From positions 17,470 through 25,081 of the forward strand of contig DBDN01000087.1 of assembly GCA_002293615.1 (NCBI GenBank): a stretch of DNA of 7,612 nt, in the 5' to 3' direction. This document shows, in pieces, positions 1-5,468 of the stretch. This DNA is from Betaproteobacteria bacterium UBA931. Its GTDB lineage: Bacteria; Pseudomonadota; Gammaproteobacteria; Burkholderiales; Casimicrobiaceae. The notes under the pieces are model-generated. The model was given only the letters and a program-made list of their open reading frames with translations. It did no database searches and had not been told where the DNA came from. Each line of letters starts with the position of its first letter. Position 1 is the first letter of the stretch. The position numbers and the translations under genes are program-made.

Positions 1-964
1 TGCCTTTATGAATACCGACCCGATATTGACCAAGGTTTAGCGCGATACGGGCATCGTCTCGCGCATATTGCAACTGCCGAGTCATTTCCAGAAGATGCCG
101 ATAGTTGGGGGCGCGTAAGCCGGCGCGATCAATCGCTTGTCTCAATACCTGCTGTGCCAGATTTTTGGGAAGCTGTTTGAAGTAATTCAAGGCAATAGGA
201 AAAGTGATTGCTATGTTTTGCGGATTTTGCAGCAGGAGATGCTGGTCAAGCAAAGAAACGGTATCGGCCTGGAGCGAAGCCGCGCGCGCTAATGTTTTCC
301 GGTAGCCCGGAAAGGCTTCTTCGATGATCGGGAAAACCTTATGGCGAAGGAAATTTCGTTTGAAACCAATATTGGCGTTGCTGTCGTCGTCGACCCAATC
401 CAAGCCGTTTTCACGGGCGTATTGCGCCAGAGTCAAGCGTGGGATTTGAAGCAATGGACGCCAGAGCGCGACAGAATCGTCATGTCGCGGTAAGGGCTGA
501 TTGGGTGCCATTGCCGCCAAGCCATGCGGCCCCGCGCCGCGCAAGAGCTGAAGCATCAACGATTCGACCTGGTCGTCCTGATGCTGAGCCAAAACAATGT
601 GCGCGGCACCGGCTTCTTTGGCCATTTCAAGCAAAGATCGGTAGCGGGCATTGCGCGCTTCTTCCTCCAGGCTGAGCTGCGCCTCGTTTTTTAGCAGAAT
701 GCGTCGGTAAAGAAAAGGAATTTTTCTTTCCTTGCAGAAATTTTGGCAGAATGCCAACCATGCGTCCGCCTGATCCGAAATACCATGATGCACATGGGCA
801 GCGCTCAAGTGCTGGAATTGTTCCCTCAGCACGTACAATGCATGAAGCAGTACCGTCGAATCCAGTCCGCCGGAGAAAGCAACCAAAGCGTAAGCGGGCC
901 GAGCCAACCTGCTGGCAGACTCAAGGAGTGTTTGACGGATAACAAATTCGGCGGGTTTGAGCAT
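1..964 (-). CDS. tilS: tRNA(Ile)-lysidine synthase TilS, 3' end cut off by the window
   Basis: TilS uses ATP to attach lysine to C34 of the CAU anticodon of tRNA-Ile2, so that it reads AUA instead of AUG; it is cytosolic and usually essential. The frame was read from the reverse complement and has 321 whole codons before the left edge. Residues 31-36 are SGGLDS, the PP-loop ATP-pyrophosphatase signature. HVHHG follows at about 57-61, the second conserved motif (QHQDDQVES, usually HxxDDQxET) at about 127-135, and a DDDSN...RNFLRH block at about 192-208, the usual end of the catalytic core. Residues from about 220 on fit the start of the TilS C-terminal region. The ATG at 964 was chosen because it begins about 30 residues before the PP-loop, normal for the family; no good ribosome binding site precedes it and a TTG lies three codons upstream. 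Family assignment is firm; the C-terminal tRNA-binding domain cannot be seen. Confidence 0.95.
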   Translation of the reverse strand, partial: MLKPAEFVIRQTLLESASRLARPAYALVAFSGGLDSTVLLHALYVLREQFQHLSAAHVHHGISDQADAWLAFCQNFCKERKIPFLYRRILLKNEAQLSLEEEARNARYRSLLEMAKEAGAAHIVLAQHQDDQVESLMLQLLRGAGPHGLAAMAPNQPLPRHDDSVALWRPLLQIPRLTLAQYARENGLDWVDDDSNANIGFKRNFLRHKVFPIIEEAFPGYRKTLARAASLQADTVSLLDQHLLLQNPQNIAITFPIALNYFKQLPKNLAQQVLRQAIDRAGLRAPNYRHLLEMTRQLQYARDDARIALNLGQYRVGIHKG

Positions 965-1035
965 AGACGACAATAGTGCAATATTTCCGGTAAACCGCTG
1001 CCATGATAGCGCATTAAAAGAAGAAAAAGAGAAGC

Positions 1036-1064
1036 GTTAAACGGTTGATCCTTATTTTCGTAAA
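1036..1064 (-). promoter_or_regulatory. Weak candidate sigma70 promoter for tilS
   Basis: On the minus strand TTTACG (1064-1059) is followed after 17 bases by TTTAAC (1041-1036). Each box matches 4 of 6 consensus positions with ideal spacing, and it would give a leader of about 65 bases before the tilS ATG. The match is modest and tilS could instead be read from the roadblock operon. Confidence 0.25.
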
Positions 1065-1131
1065 AAGAGGTCAGATAATGAAGGTTTGCCTGGCATCGAA
1101 AACCCCACAATGACGCCAACACCAAATCAGT

Positions 1132-1151
1132 GCCATCGCGGCATTGATGGC
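1132..1151. repeat. Short inverted repeat in the gap before tilS
   Basis: GCCATC at 1132-1137 pairs with GATGGC at 1146-1151 around an 8-base loop. On the minus strand it lies about 75 bases beyond the roadblock stop codon and has no T tract after it, so it is not a standard intrinsic terminator. It may be chance, or an RNA 3'-end structure. Confidence 0.25.
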
Positions 1152-1225
1152 GATTGCCGGGTTTGAGATTTATTTGAATACGTTATGTTTTTTCAGGAAA
1201 GAGCCATTAAGAGAAAAACAAGTAT

Positions 1226-1642
1226 TTATTTCTTCAGAGCGACACCGATTTTTTTCGTACAGTCGCGAAGCTCCGATAAAAGGTTTCCCAATATGATGTT
1301 TTTTGAGGCGGCAACGGCGAGCACGAAGGAACCTGAGCGTGAATTGACGGTACGCAGGACCACTTGCAGATTTTCATAATCGGCAATGACTACGGAAAAA
1401 TGTTTTTGCGATTCGAATTCTTTCCCGATGGCGTTGCTCAGTGCGGCCATGGAGCTGGACATTGCCGCAAACTTTTCAGGCAATTCGGGATCCTGATCGA
1501 TCATTCTCCCCGAAGAGGCGAGGTTAAAACCGTCAATGCTTGCCAACACGATCAGCTGAATCTCCATTACGCTTTGGCAGGTATTTTCCAGAATTCTTTG
1601 AATGCGGAGTTCTTGCAGTTTGGCGCCGAGAAGTTGATCCAT
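1226..1642 (-). CDS. Roadblock/LC7 domain protein, probable regulator of the adjacent GTPase
   Basis: A 138-residue cytosolic protein with no signal peptide or membrane segment, made almost entirely of one roadblock/LC7 fold. The pattern is an N-terminal helix, a beta hairpin at about 28-45 with the family's 'DGFNLASSG' turn, a small-residue-rich helix at about 55-76 (AAMSSSMAALSNAIG), then strands at about 82-100 and 104-112 and a final helix from about 114. Roadblock proteins dimerise and bind Ras-like GTPases; MglB acts as GTPase-activating protein for MglA. The gene follows the GTPase by 6 bases, so the pair is very probably translated together. The ATG at 1642 was preferred over the in-frame TTG at 1648, which directly abuts the GTPase stop codon. 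The fold is fairly certain; the role as regulator of this GTPase is inferred from family and neighbourhood. Confidence 0.85.
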   Translation of the reverse strand: MDQLLGAKLQELRIQRILENTCQSVMEIQLIVLASIDGFNLASSGRMIDQDPELPEKFAAMSSSMAALSNAIGKEFESQKHFSVVIADYENLQVVLRTVNSRSGSFVLAVAASKNIILGNLLSELRDCTKKIGVALKK

Positions 1643-1648
1643 GGTCAA

Positions 1649-2203
1649 TTAATCTTTTTCACGGTAACTGTTTTCAGCGACTTCAACCTGAGTGAATAAC
1701 GCATCAAGCAAAAGCAGGACATCTTTTTTTTCGCGGACATCAACGGAAAAAGTGGGGATTTTGAATCGGTGCTCAACGAGAAGCTCGTTGTATTGATCAA
1801 GCAATCCACGTTTTTCTTCCGGCAGTCGCCCGACGCCCAGTACGGCGCGCCCCGTCGAGAGAATTCCCGAAAACGCTTTTAGGAATATTTTCAAGTCAGT
1901 AAACGGGTCGGGGCGAGAGGCATCGGCGAGAAGGATGATTCCCATCGCGCCATTTTCGAGCATTGACCACATGAAACGGAAACGTTTTTGGCCGGGAATG
2001 CCATAAAGGCGCAGGCGATCACCGGAAGGCAGGGTGATGCGTCCGTAATCAAGGGTGACGGTGGTCAATTCTTTATCGAACGATTCCTTGTCGCTGTTGG
2101 CGACATCGGTAGAAATAGGCGGTATTTCGCTGACTGCTGTAATGGCGGTGGTTTTGCCGACACCCATGCCGCCGGCAAAAAGCAGTTTATATTCGCTGAC
2201 CAT
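1649..2203 (-). CDS. Small Ras-like GTPase, MglA/COG2229 type, with divergent G3 and G4 motifs
   Basis: A 184-residue cytosolic protein made of a single small-GTPase domain. The P-loop GGMGVGKTT is at residues 11-19 with the nucleotide-binding lysine at 17. A switch I segment TVTLDYG at about 48-54 and GIPGQKRF at 68-75 (switch II) are typical of the COG2229 group that includes conservon CvnD and relatives of MglA. Two consensus elements are changed: the G3 aspartate of DxxG is replaced by glycine (GIPG), and where NKxD is expected (about 123-130) the protein has GVGRLPEE. The G5-like segment SVDVRE is at 153-158. The ATG at 2203 was chosen: it lies 4 bases after the upstream stop, has GGGA 9 bases before it, and gives the usual short lead (MVSEYK) into the first strand. 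An ATG at 2218 would add five residues and overlap the previous gene. Likely a switch controlled by the roadblock protein encoded next; the process it controls is unknown. Confidence 0.85.
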   Translation of the reverse strand: MVSEYKLLFAGGMGVGKTTAITAVSEIPPISTDVANSDKESFDKELTTVTLDYGRITLPSGDRLRLYGIPGQKRFRFMWSMLENGAMGIILLADASRPDPFTDLKIFLKAFSGILSTGRAVLGVGRLPEEKRGLLDQYNELLVEHRFKIPTFSVDVREKKDVLLLLDALFTQVEVAENSYREKD

Positions 2204-2207
2204 ACCG

Positions 2208-3464
2208 TTATTTCCCATACGACCGATTCAGGCCGAGGATTTTACGTAAGCCGCGGATGATGGGGCTAAAACGCTTTTCTTCATATTTAGGCTCTTCTTC
2301 AGGCGCTTCTTCCAGCACTTTCTTTTCGGTGTCAAACACCAGCCAGCCGCATAGCCAACATACGGACAATAAGCATGCCAGATCTTTTTCGGCGATACTG
2401 GTTTCTTTAAAGAGTGTTTCGGTAACAACATACCGGCGTGCCAGCAACGCAGTTGTCAGCATAACGCCGGGGCGATTGGTGAATTCGGAAAAAACGCCGA
2501 AGTCCGGCCAACGAGTCAAATGAACCCTTGCTTCAGGCATATCGAGCGCTTTCATGCTCCGGCCAAATCGGCGGACGACCATCCAGACCAGCACTTCAAA
2601 ATCCATGAGTATGGCGGTGTCGCCGGGAGAAACCGGAATGTCGTTGCTCCTCTTGGCAAATTGCCAATAAAACCCTGTTTGTGGTTTTTTGTGGCCAACC
2701 GTGAAGTGTGACGATACCGGCATTTTTCCGAGGCCGCCGCCTATACGGGCGAACCAGCCGAAATCATCGTAAAGGTCGATAAATTTCTGTTCGCCCAATG
2801 GGCTGCGCAAGAGTTCAATCGCACTTACCAATTGCCCGATCGTGGAGGCGGGCTGCTGACGAAGCATGGACGCGCGTAATGAGGAAGAGGTGTTATCGGG
2901 TGCCGTTTTTGCCTGAACTGCAGGCGGAGTATTATTGATTAGTTCCGGTTCGGGGCTACGCGGGCGATGGGTCGGCACCGCGGGTGGTTGTTCATGGCGT
3001 GGTTTGACCGGTGTCGCAGATAAGTCTGCGGTTGGTTGCGGCGGTACAAACGACGGTTTCGCAAACGATGGATTTATTGTAGGCGGCGGTACTGACGCGG
3101 GAGGAACCTGTGTTTCGCGCATAAAGGGCCACTGCTGCTCAAGCTGGTCGAACATTTCCAGTAACTCGGTCGAACGCAACGGGTGGCGAACAATCAAGAT
3201 GTTGCTGCTGTGCGGCGGCGGAAACGCACCCTCCGGGCGCGACAGCAACAAGCGTAATTCCGGTTTTCGAGCCTTGCGGGCAAGAAGAAGCGCTGCGCCC
3301 GGAGCTGTTGCCAGAATGATGATAACGTTGGCTAAATCAATATTTTCCTGAAATGTCCAAGAGTTTTTTTTGCGACCGCTGACAATACTGATCAGGGACT
3401 TAATGATCGAGGTTTCCCGTTCATTAAAGCCAAAGCAGGCGATGCAGATCCCGGAATTGCTCAT
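2208..3464 (-). CDS. Protein of unknown function: receiver-like N-terminus, proline-rich linker, unidentified C-terminal domain
   Basis: A 418-residue protein that I do not recognise as a named family. Residues 5-112 have the alternating strand/helix pattern of a CheY-like receiver, including ANVIIILATA at about 45-54 and a final IVRHPLRSTELLEMF segment at about 91-105. The acidic pocket, the phospho-acceptor aspartate and the conserved lysine (here His94) are missing, so phosphorylation is unlikely. Residues 113-195 form a proline-rich, low-complexity linker with many Pro, Thr, Ser and Ala. Residues about 205-380 form a compact region with conserved-looking tryptophans and a helical end (DLACLLSVCWLCGWLVFD). 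A charged tail, acidic (EEAPEEEPKYEE) then basic, closes the protein. No signal peptide or clear membrane helix is seen. It is the first gene of an operon with the GTPase and roadblock genes, so it is probably their partner, effector or scaffold. The domain reading is by eye only. Confidence 0.75.
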   Translation of the reverse strand: MSNSGICIACFGFNERETSIIKSLISIVSGRKKNSWTFQENIDLANVIIILATAPGAALLLARKARKPELRLLLSRPEGAFPPPHSSNILIVRHPLRSTELLEMFDQLEQQWPFMRETQVPPASVPPPTINPSFAKPSFVPPQPTADLSATPVKPRHEQPPAVPTHRPRSPEPELINNTPPAVQAKTAPDNTSSSLRASMLRQQPASTIGQLVSAIELLRSPLGEQKFIDLYDDFGWFARIGGGLGKMPVSSHFTVGHKKPQTGFYWQFAKRSNDIPVSPGDTAILMDFEVLVWMVVRRFGRSMKALDMPEARVHLTRWPDFGVFSEFTNRPGVMLTTALLARRYVVTETLFKETSIAEKDLACLLSVCWLCGWLVFDTEKKVLEEAPEEEPKYEEKRFSPIIRGLRKILGLNRSYGK

Positions 3465-3506
3465 ATCAATTTTTCACTGTCGGGCCAGTCGATCATCAAG
3501 TCAATC

Positions 3507-3535
3507 ATTCTAATAGTTTCGAGAGTTTATGTAAA
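3507..3535 (-). promoter_or_regulatory. Sigma70-type promoter of the GTPase/roadblock operon
   Basis: On the minus strand TTTACA (3535-3530) and TAGAAT (3512-3507) each match 5 of 6 consensus positions and are separated by exactly 17 bases. Transcription would begin near 3500, giving a leader of about 36 bases before the ATG at 3464. It lies just after the rhodanese stop codon, so the three-gene module has its own promoter even if some transcripts come from dinB. Confidence 0.6.
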
Positions 3536-3550
3536 ATATGCTGAGAGGCA

Positions 3551-3952
3551 TTACTTTTTCTGCGGGTACACGGTTTCGTAGTTTTTTAGCAACATTTCAA
3601 AGCCGCCCAGGTTGACTACATTTTTATAGCCGACGTTTTGCAGCATTTTTTGAGCGATGCCGGAGCGTCGCCCGCTGCGGCAATAGAGTTCAATACGCCG
3701 GTTTTTATCTTGGACCAGTCTGGAAACATCATCGACAATTTGCTCGTACTCAATATTGATAGCGCCTTTAAGATAACCGGCCTGATACTCTTGCGGTGTA
3801 CGGACATCAATTAAAAGAGGTATTTCCATAGGCGTTTCATGTGCGGCAGGTACGGGTTCAGCAGCTGATGTGGATGGCACGGCTGGCACCAAAAGCATCA
3901 GCACAAGAGAGAAATGTTTATAAACGCGGCTCCAACCGAATAAAGTTTTCAA
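3551..3952 (-). CDS. Secreted single-domain rhodanese, PspE-like
   Basis: A 133-residue protein with a signal peptide and one rhodanese domain; such proteins move sulfane sulfur between thiols in the periplasm. The N-terminus has basic residues (Lys2, Arg9, Lys12), a hydrophobic core at about 14-24 and small residues suited to signal peptidase I near Ala30/Ala31. The rhodanese domain covers about 44-130: LIDVR at 47-51, EYQAGYLKGAINI at 55-67 and the active-site loop CRSGRRS starting at Cys91, as in E. coli PspE. The start is TTG at 3952, decided by a strong AAGGAG seven bases upstream; the next in-frame ATG would delete most of the signal peptide. The gene lies 12 bases after dinB and its ribosome binding site sits in that gap, so the two are likely one transcript. 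A functional link with dinB is not evident. The family is clear; calling it the pspE orthologue is not justified. Confidence 0.9.
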   Translation of the reverse strand: MKTLFGWSRVYKHFSLVLMLLVPAVPSTSAAEPVPAAHETPMEIPLLIDVRTPQEYQAGYLKGAINIEYEQIVDDVSRLVQDKNRRIELYCRSGRRSGIAQKMLQNVGYKNVVNLGGFEMLLKNYETVYPQKK

Positions 3953-3959
3953 GATATTC
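3953..3959 (-). promoter_or_regulatory. Strong ribosome binding site region that fixes the rhodanese TTG start
   Basis: The minus strand reads AAAAGGAGAATATCT directly before TTG. The AAGGAG core ends seven bases from the start codon, between the dinB stop codon and the rhodanese. It is the best ribosome binding site seen upstream of any gene in the minus-strand block and makes the TTG start convincing. Confidence 0.55.
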
Positions 3960-3964
3960 TCCTT

Positions 3965-5047
3965 TTAAAAAATACGATCTTGCCATAGCGGCGTTTGCAA
4001 AAGCATAGCAGAAGTTTCTTCCAGGCCGCTCACGGTGACGCCGACCAGGCGTACGGGACGATTTCCGACTTTTGTTTTTTGCAACAATTCTCTGATTGTC
4101 GAGCGGATGTGCTTTTGATTCAACGCTTGCCTGAATGTTTTCGAACGTGTGGCTTGTTCAAAATCACCATACTTTATTTTAATGGTGACGGTGTGTGCCA
4201 GCCAGTTTCGCACGGCGAGCTTGGCCATGATTTTATCGATCTGACGCATCAGCTCTTCAAGAATAGTTTCCATATCGGTAATGTCGTGGGCGAATGTAAT
4301 TTCGTGGCCAAGCGATTGGCGCTGGCGGTGATGGCGCACCGGACGCGGGTCTTCGCCTTTGGCGAGCAGTGCATACCAGTAGCCGGCTTTGCCGAAATGC
4401 AGGACCAATGCGTTTTGGCTCCAGTTCAGCAGATCGGCTCCTTGATGAATACCAAGCTTTTTCATTTTGGCTTCGGTTGCCTTGCCAATACCATGAAACT
4501 GTCCGACGGGAAGATTGCGGACAAAATCGGGCCCATCCTTTGGTCTGATTACGGCCAAACCGTCGGGCTTATTCAAGCCGGATGCAATTTTGGCCAAAAA
4601 TTTGTTATACGACACACCGGCCGATGCAGTCAGACACAATTCCTTGATAATCGCATCCTTGATGGCGCGGGCGATAAGTGTGGCCGAACCTTGATAATCC
4701 ATATTGCCGCTGACGTCGAGGTACGCTTCATCAAGTGAGAGCGCTTCGACGCAATCCGAAAAACGGTGCAGGATTTCCATGACCTGCCGTGATGTTTCGC
4801 GATAAACATCGAAACGGGGGCGAAGATATTCGGCAAATGGGCACAGCCGGTAAGCTTGTGCGGCAGGCATTGCTGAATGAACACCGTAACGTCGCGCTTC
4901 ATAGTTGGCGGTTGCCACAACGCCGCGGCTGTTGGGCAAACCGCCGACGATTACCGGCCGTCCTTTAAGCTCGGGATTGTCGCGCTCTTCAACCGACGCG
5001 TAAAAAGCATCCATGTCGATATGAATGATTTTGCGCGGGTATATCAT
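3965..5047 (-). CDS. dinB: DNA polymerase IV (Y family, translesion synthesis)
   Basis: A 360-residue Y-family polymerase, close to the 351 residues of E. coli DinB; it copies past damaged bases such as N2-guanine adducts, with low fidelity and without proofreading. The palm begins with KIIHIDMDAFYASVE: Asp11 is a catalytic metal ligand and Tyr16 is the steric-gate residue that excludes ribonucleotides. LSLDEAYLDV carries the catalytic pair Asp106-Glu107. The SAGVSYNKFLAKIASGLNKP segment is at about 142-161, a helix-hairpin-helix (LPVGQFHGIGKA) at about 179-190, and the little-finger domain from about 240 on. The C-terminal end offers two sliding-clamp-type pentapeptides, QTPLW (351-355) and QDRIF (356-360). 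The ATG at 5047 was chosen over a TTG four codons upstream because it places the first strand normally; neither has a clear ribosome binding site. No CTG-N10-CAG LexA box was found upstream. Confidence 0.96.
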   Translation of the reverse strand: MIYPRKIIHIDMDAFYASVEERDNPELKGRPVIVGGLPNSRGVVATANYEARRYGVHSAMPAAQAYRLCPFAEYLRPRFDVYRETSRQVMEILHRFSDCVEALSLDEAYLDVSGNMDYQGSATLIARAIKDAIIKELCLTASAGVSYNKFLAKIASGLNKPDGLAVIRPKDGPDFVRNLPVGQFHGIGKATEAKMKKLGIHQGADLLNWSQNALVLHFGKAGYWYALLAKGEDPRPVRHHRQRQSLGHEITFAHDITDMETILEELMRQIDKIMAKLAVRNWLAHTVTIKIKYGDFEQATRSKTFRQALNQKHIRSTIRELLQKTKVGNRPVRLVGVTVSGLEETSAMLLQTPLWQDRIF

Positions 5048-5075
5048 TGTGGTTGCCAAAAAAGGAATAAAACAA

Positions 5076-5104
5076 ATAACAAATTTTTGCCGTTTTGCTG
5101 TCAG
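5076..5104 (-). promoter_or_regulatory. Candidate sigma70 promoter of dinB
   Basis: On the minus strand CTGACA (5104-5099, 5 of 6 matches) is followed after 17 bases by TGTTAT (5081-5076, 4 of 6). Transcription would start near 5069, about 22 bases before the dinB ATG. The surrounding sequence is AT-rich, which raises the risk of a chance match. Confidence 0.4.
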
Positions 5105-5217
5105 TTGCTCAAGTTTAATCTGTTTATTGTAAGCACGATGTGTTCTAAAAAGATTAAAACAACAGGTGTTTCAGTTGCTTAGCATGCGGCACATATCGAC
5201 CATTGACAGAGGGTAAA

Positions 5218-5230
5218 ATCCCATAGGGAT
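5218..5230. repeat. Short perfect inverted repeat ATCCC-ATA-GGGAT
   Basis: ATCCC (5218-5222) and GGGAT (5226-5230) form a perfect 5-base palindrome around ATA. It overlaps the start of the small plus-strand open frame at 5229 and lies ten bases after a TTGACA. It could be an operator half-site pair, but is short enough to be chance. Confidence 0.2.
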
Positions 5231-5468
5231 GGTTTCGTTCGTATTGTGCAATGCGGACGTGAAAACTTTCGACGAAGCGTTTTTTGTTGCTTTACGGGTT
5301 AGATGTCGCAACCGGTGCAGCGATGCGCGTCAAGCGCGGATTGTCCTCTGCCAAAGCAGTATCATGTTCCCCCCAAAGTTCTGTTGACGCCAAATCACGA
5401 TAAAAACACAAAACTTCAATTAGAATAACCGCACAATATGTTTTTTGCGGTTTCCAGCGTATAAATCA

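Larger units (their letters stand above)
965..1225. other. Gap between tilS and the roadblock gene
   Basis: These 261 bases separate the end of the roadblock gene from the start of tilS, both on the minus strand. No convincing gene is present: the open frames in it are short, lack a good ribosome binding site, or run antisense into a neighbour. It holds a small inverted repeat at 1132-1151 and a weak candidate tilS promoter at 1036-1064. No hairpin followed by a T tract was found, so a terminator for the upstream operon is not visible. Confidence 0.5.
5048..5468. other. Gap between divergent dinB and dapE; no convincing gene
   Basis: These 421 bases separate dinB (minus) from dapE (plus). 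The dinB side is AT-rich and contains a candidate dinB promoter. The middle is richer in G+C and holds two overlapping 52-codon open frames on opposite strands: 5229-5387 plus (starts with ATG, five cysteines) and 5329-5171 minus (no upstream ATG, ends CRMLSN). Neither has a proper ribosome binding site or a recognisable motif. A TTGACA at 5203-5208 and a TTGACG at 5384-5389 on the plus strand lack good partner -10 boxes. The dapE-proximal side is AT-rich with a TAGAAT at 5421-5426 but no matching -35. The stretch may hold the dapE promoter, a decayed gene or a small unrecognised gene. Confidence 0.5.

Noticed and set aside
826..1125. Minus-strand 99-codon open frame over the tilS start
   Set aside because: It overlaps the tilS N-terminus in another frame, and the tilS frame carries the SGGLDS motif.
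1132..1225. Intrinsic terminator after the roadblock gene
   Set aside because: The only stem in the region (1132-1151) is not followed by a T tract on either strand.
1125..1291. Small plus-strand frame with a hydrophobic start (MAIAGFEIYLN...)
   Set aside because: It runs antisense into the end of the well-supported roadblock gene, has no ribosome binding site, and fewer than 50 codons.
2935..3351. Plus-strand glycine-rich 138-codon open frame
   Set aside because: It is the antisense of the proline-rich linker and neighbouring part of the 418-residue protein; Pro codons read backwards as Gly, which explains its composition.
3995..4738. Plus-strand 247-codon open frame
   Set aside because: It lies wholly antisense to dinB, whose catalytic motifs are all intact; the translation shows no recognisable family.
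5099..5170. LexA (SOS) box upstream of dinB
   Set aside because: A CTGTTTATTG-like start is present near 5120, but the required CAG at the correct distance is missing, so the CTG-N10-CAG rule fails.
5384..5426. dapE promoter from TTGACG (5384) or TAGAAT (5421)
   Set aside because: TTGACG has no acceptable -10 box at 16-18 bases, and TAGAAT has no acceptable -35 box; the two are too far apart (31 bases) to pair.
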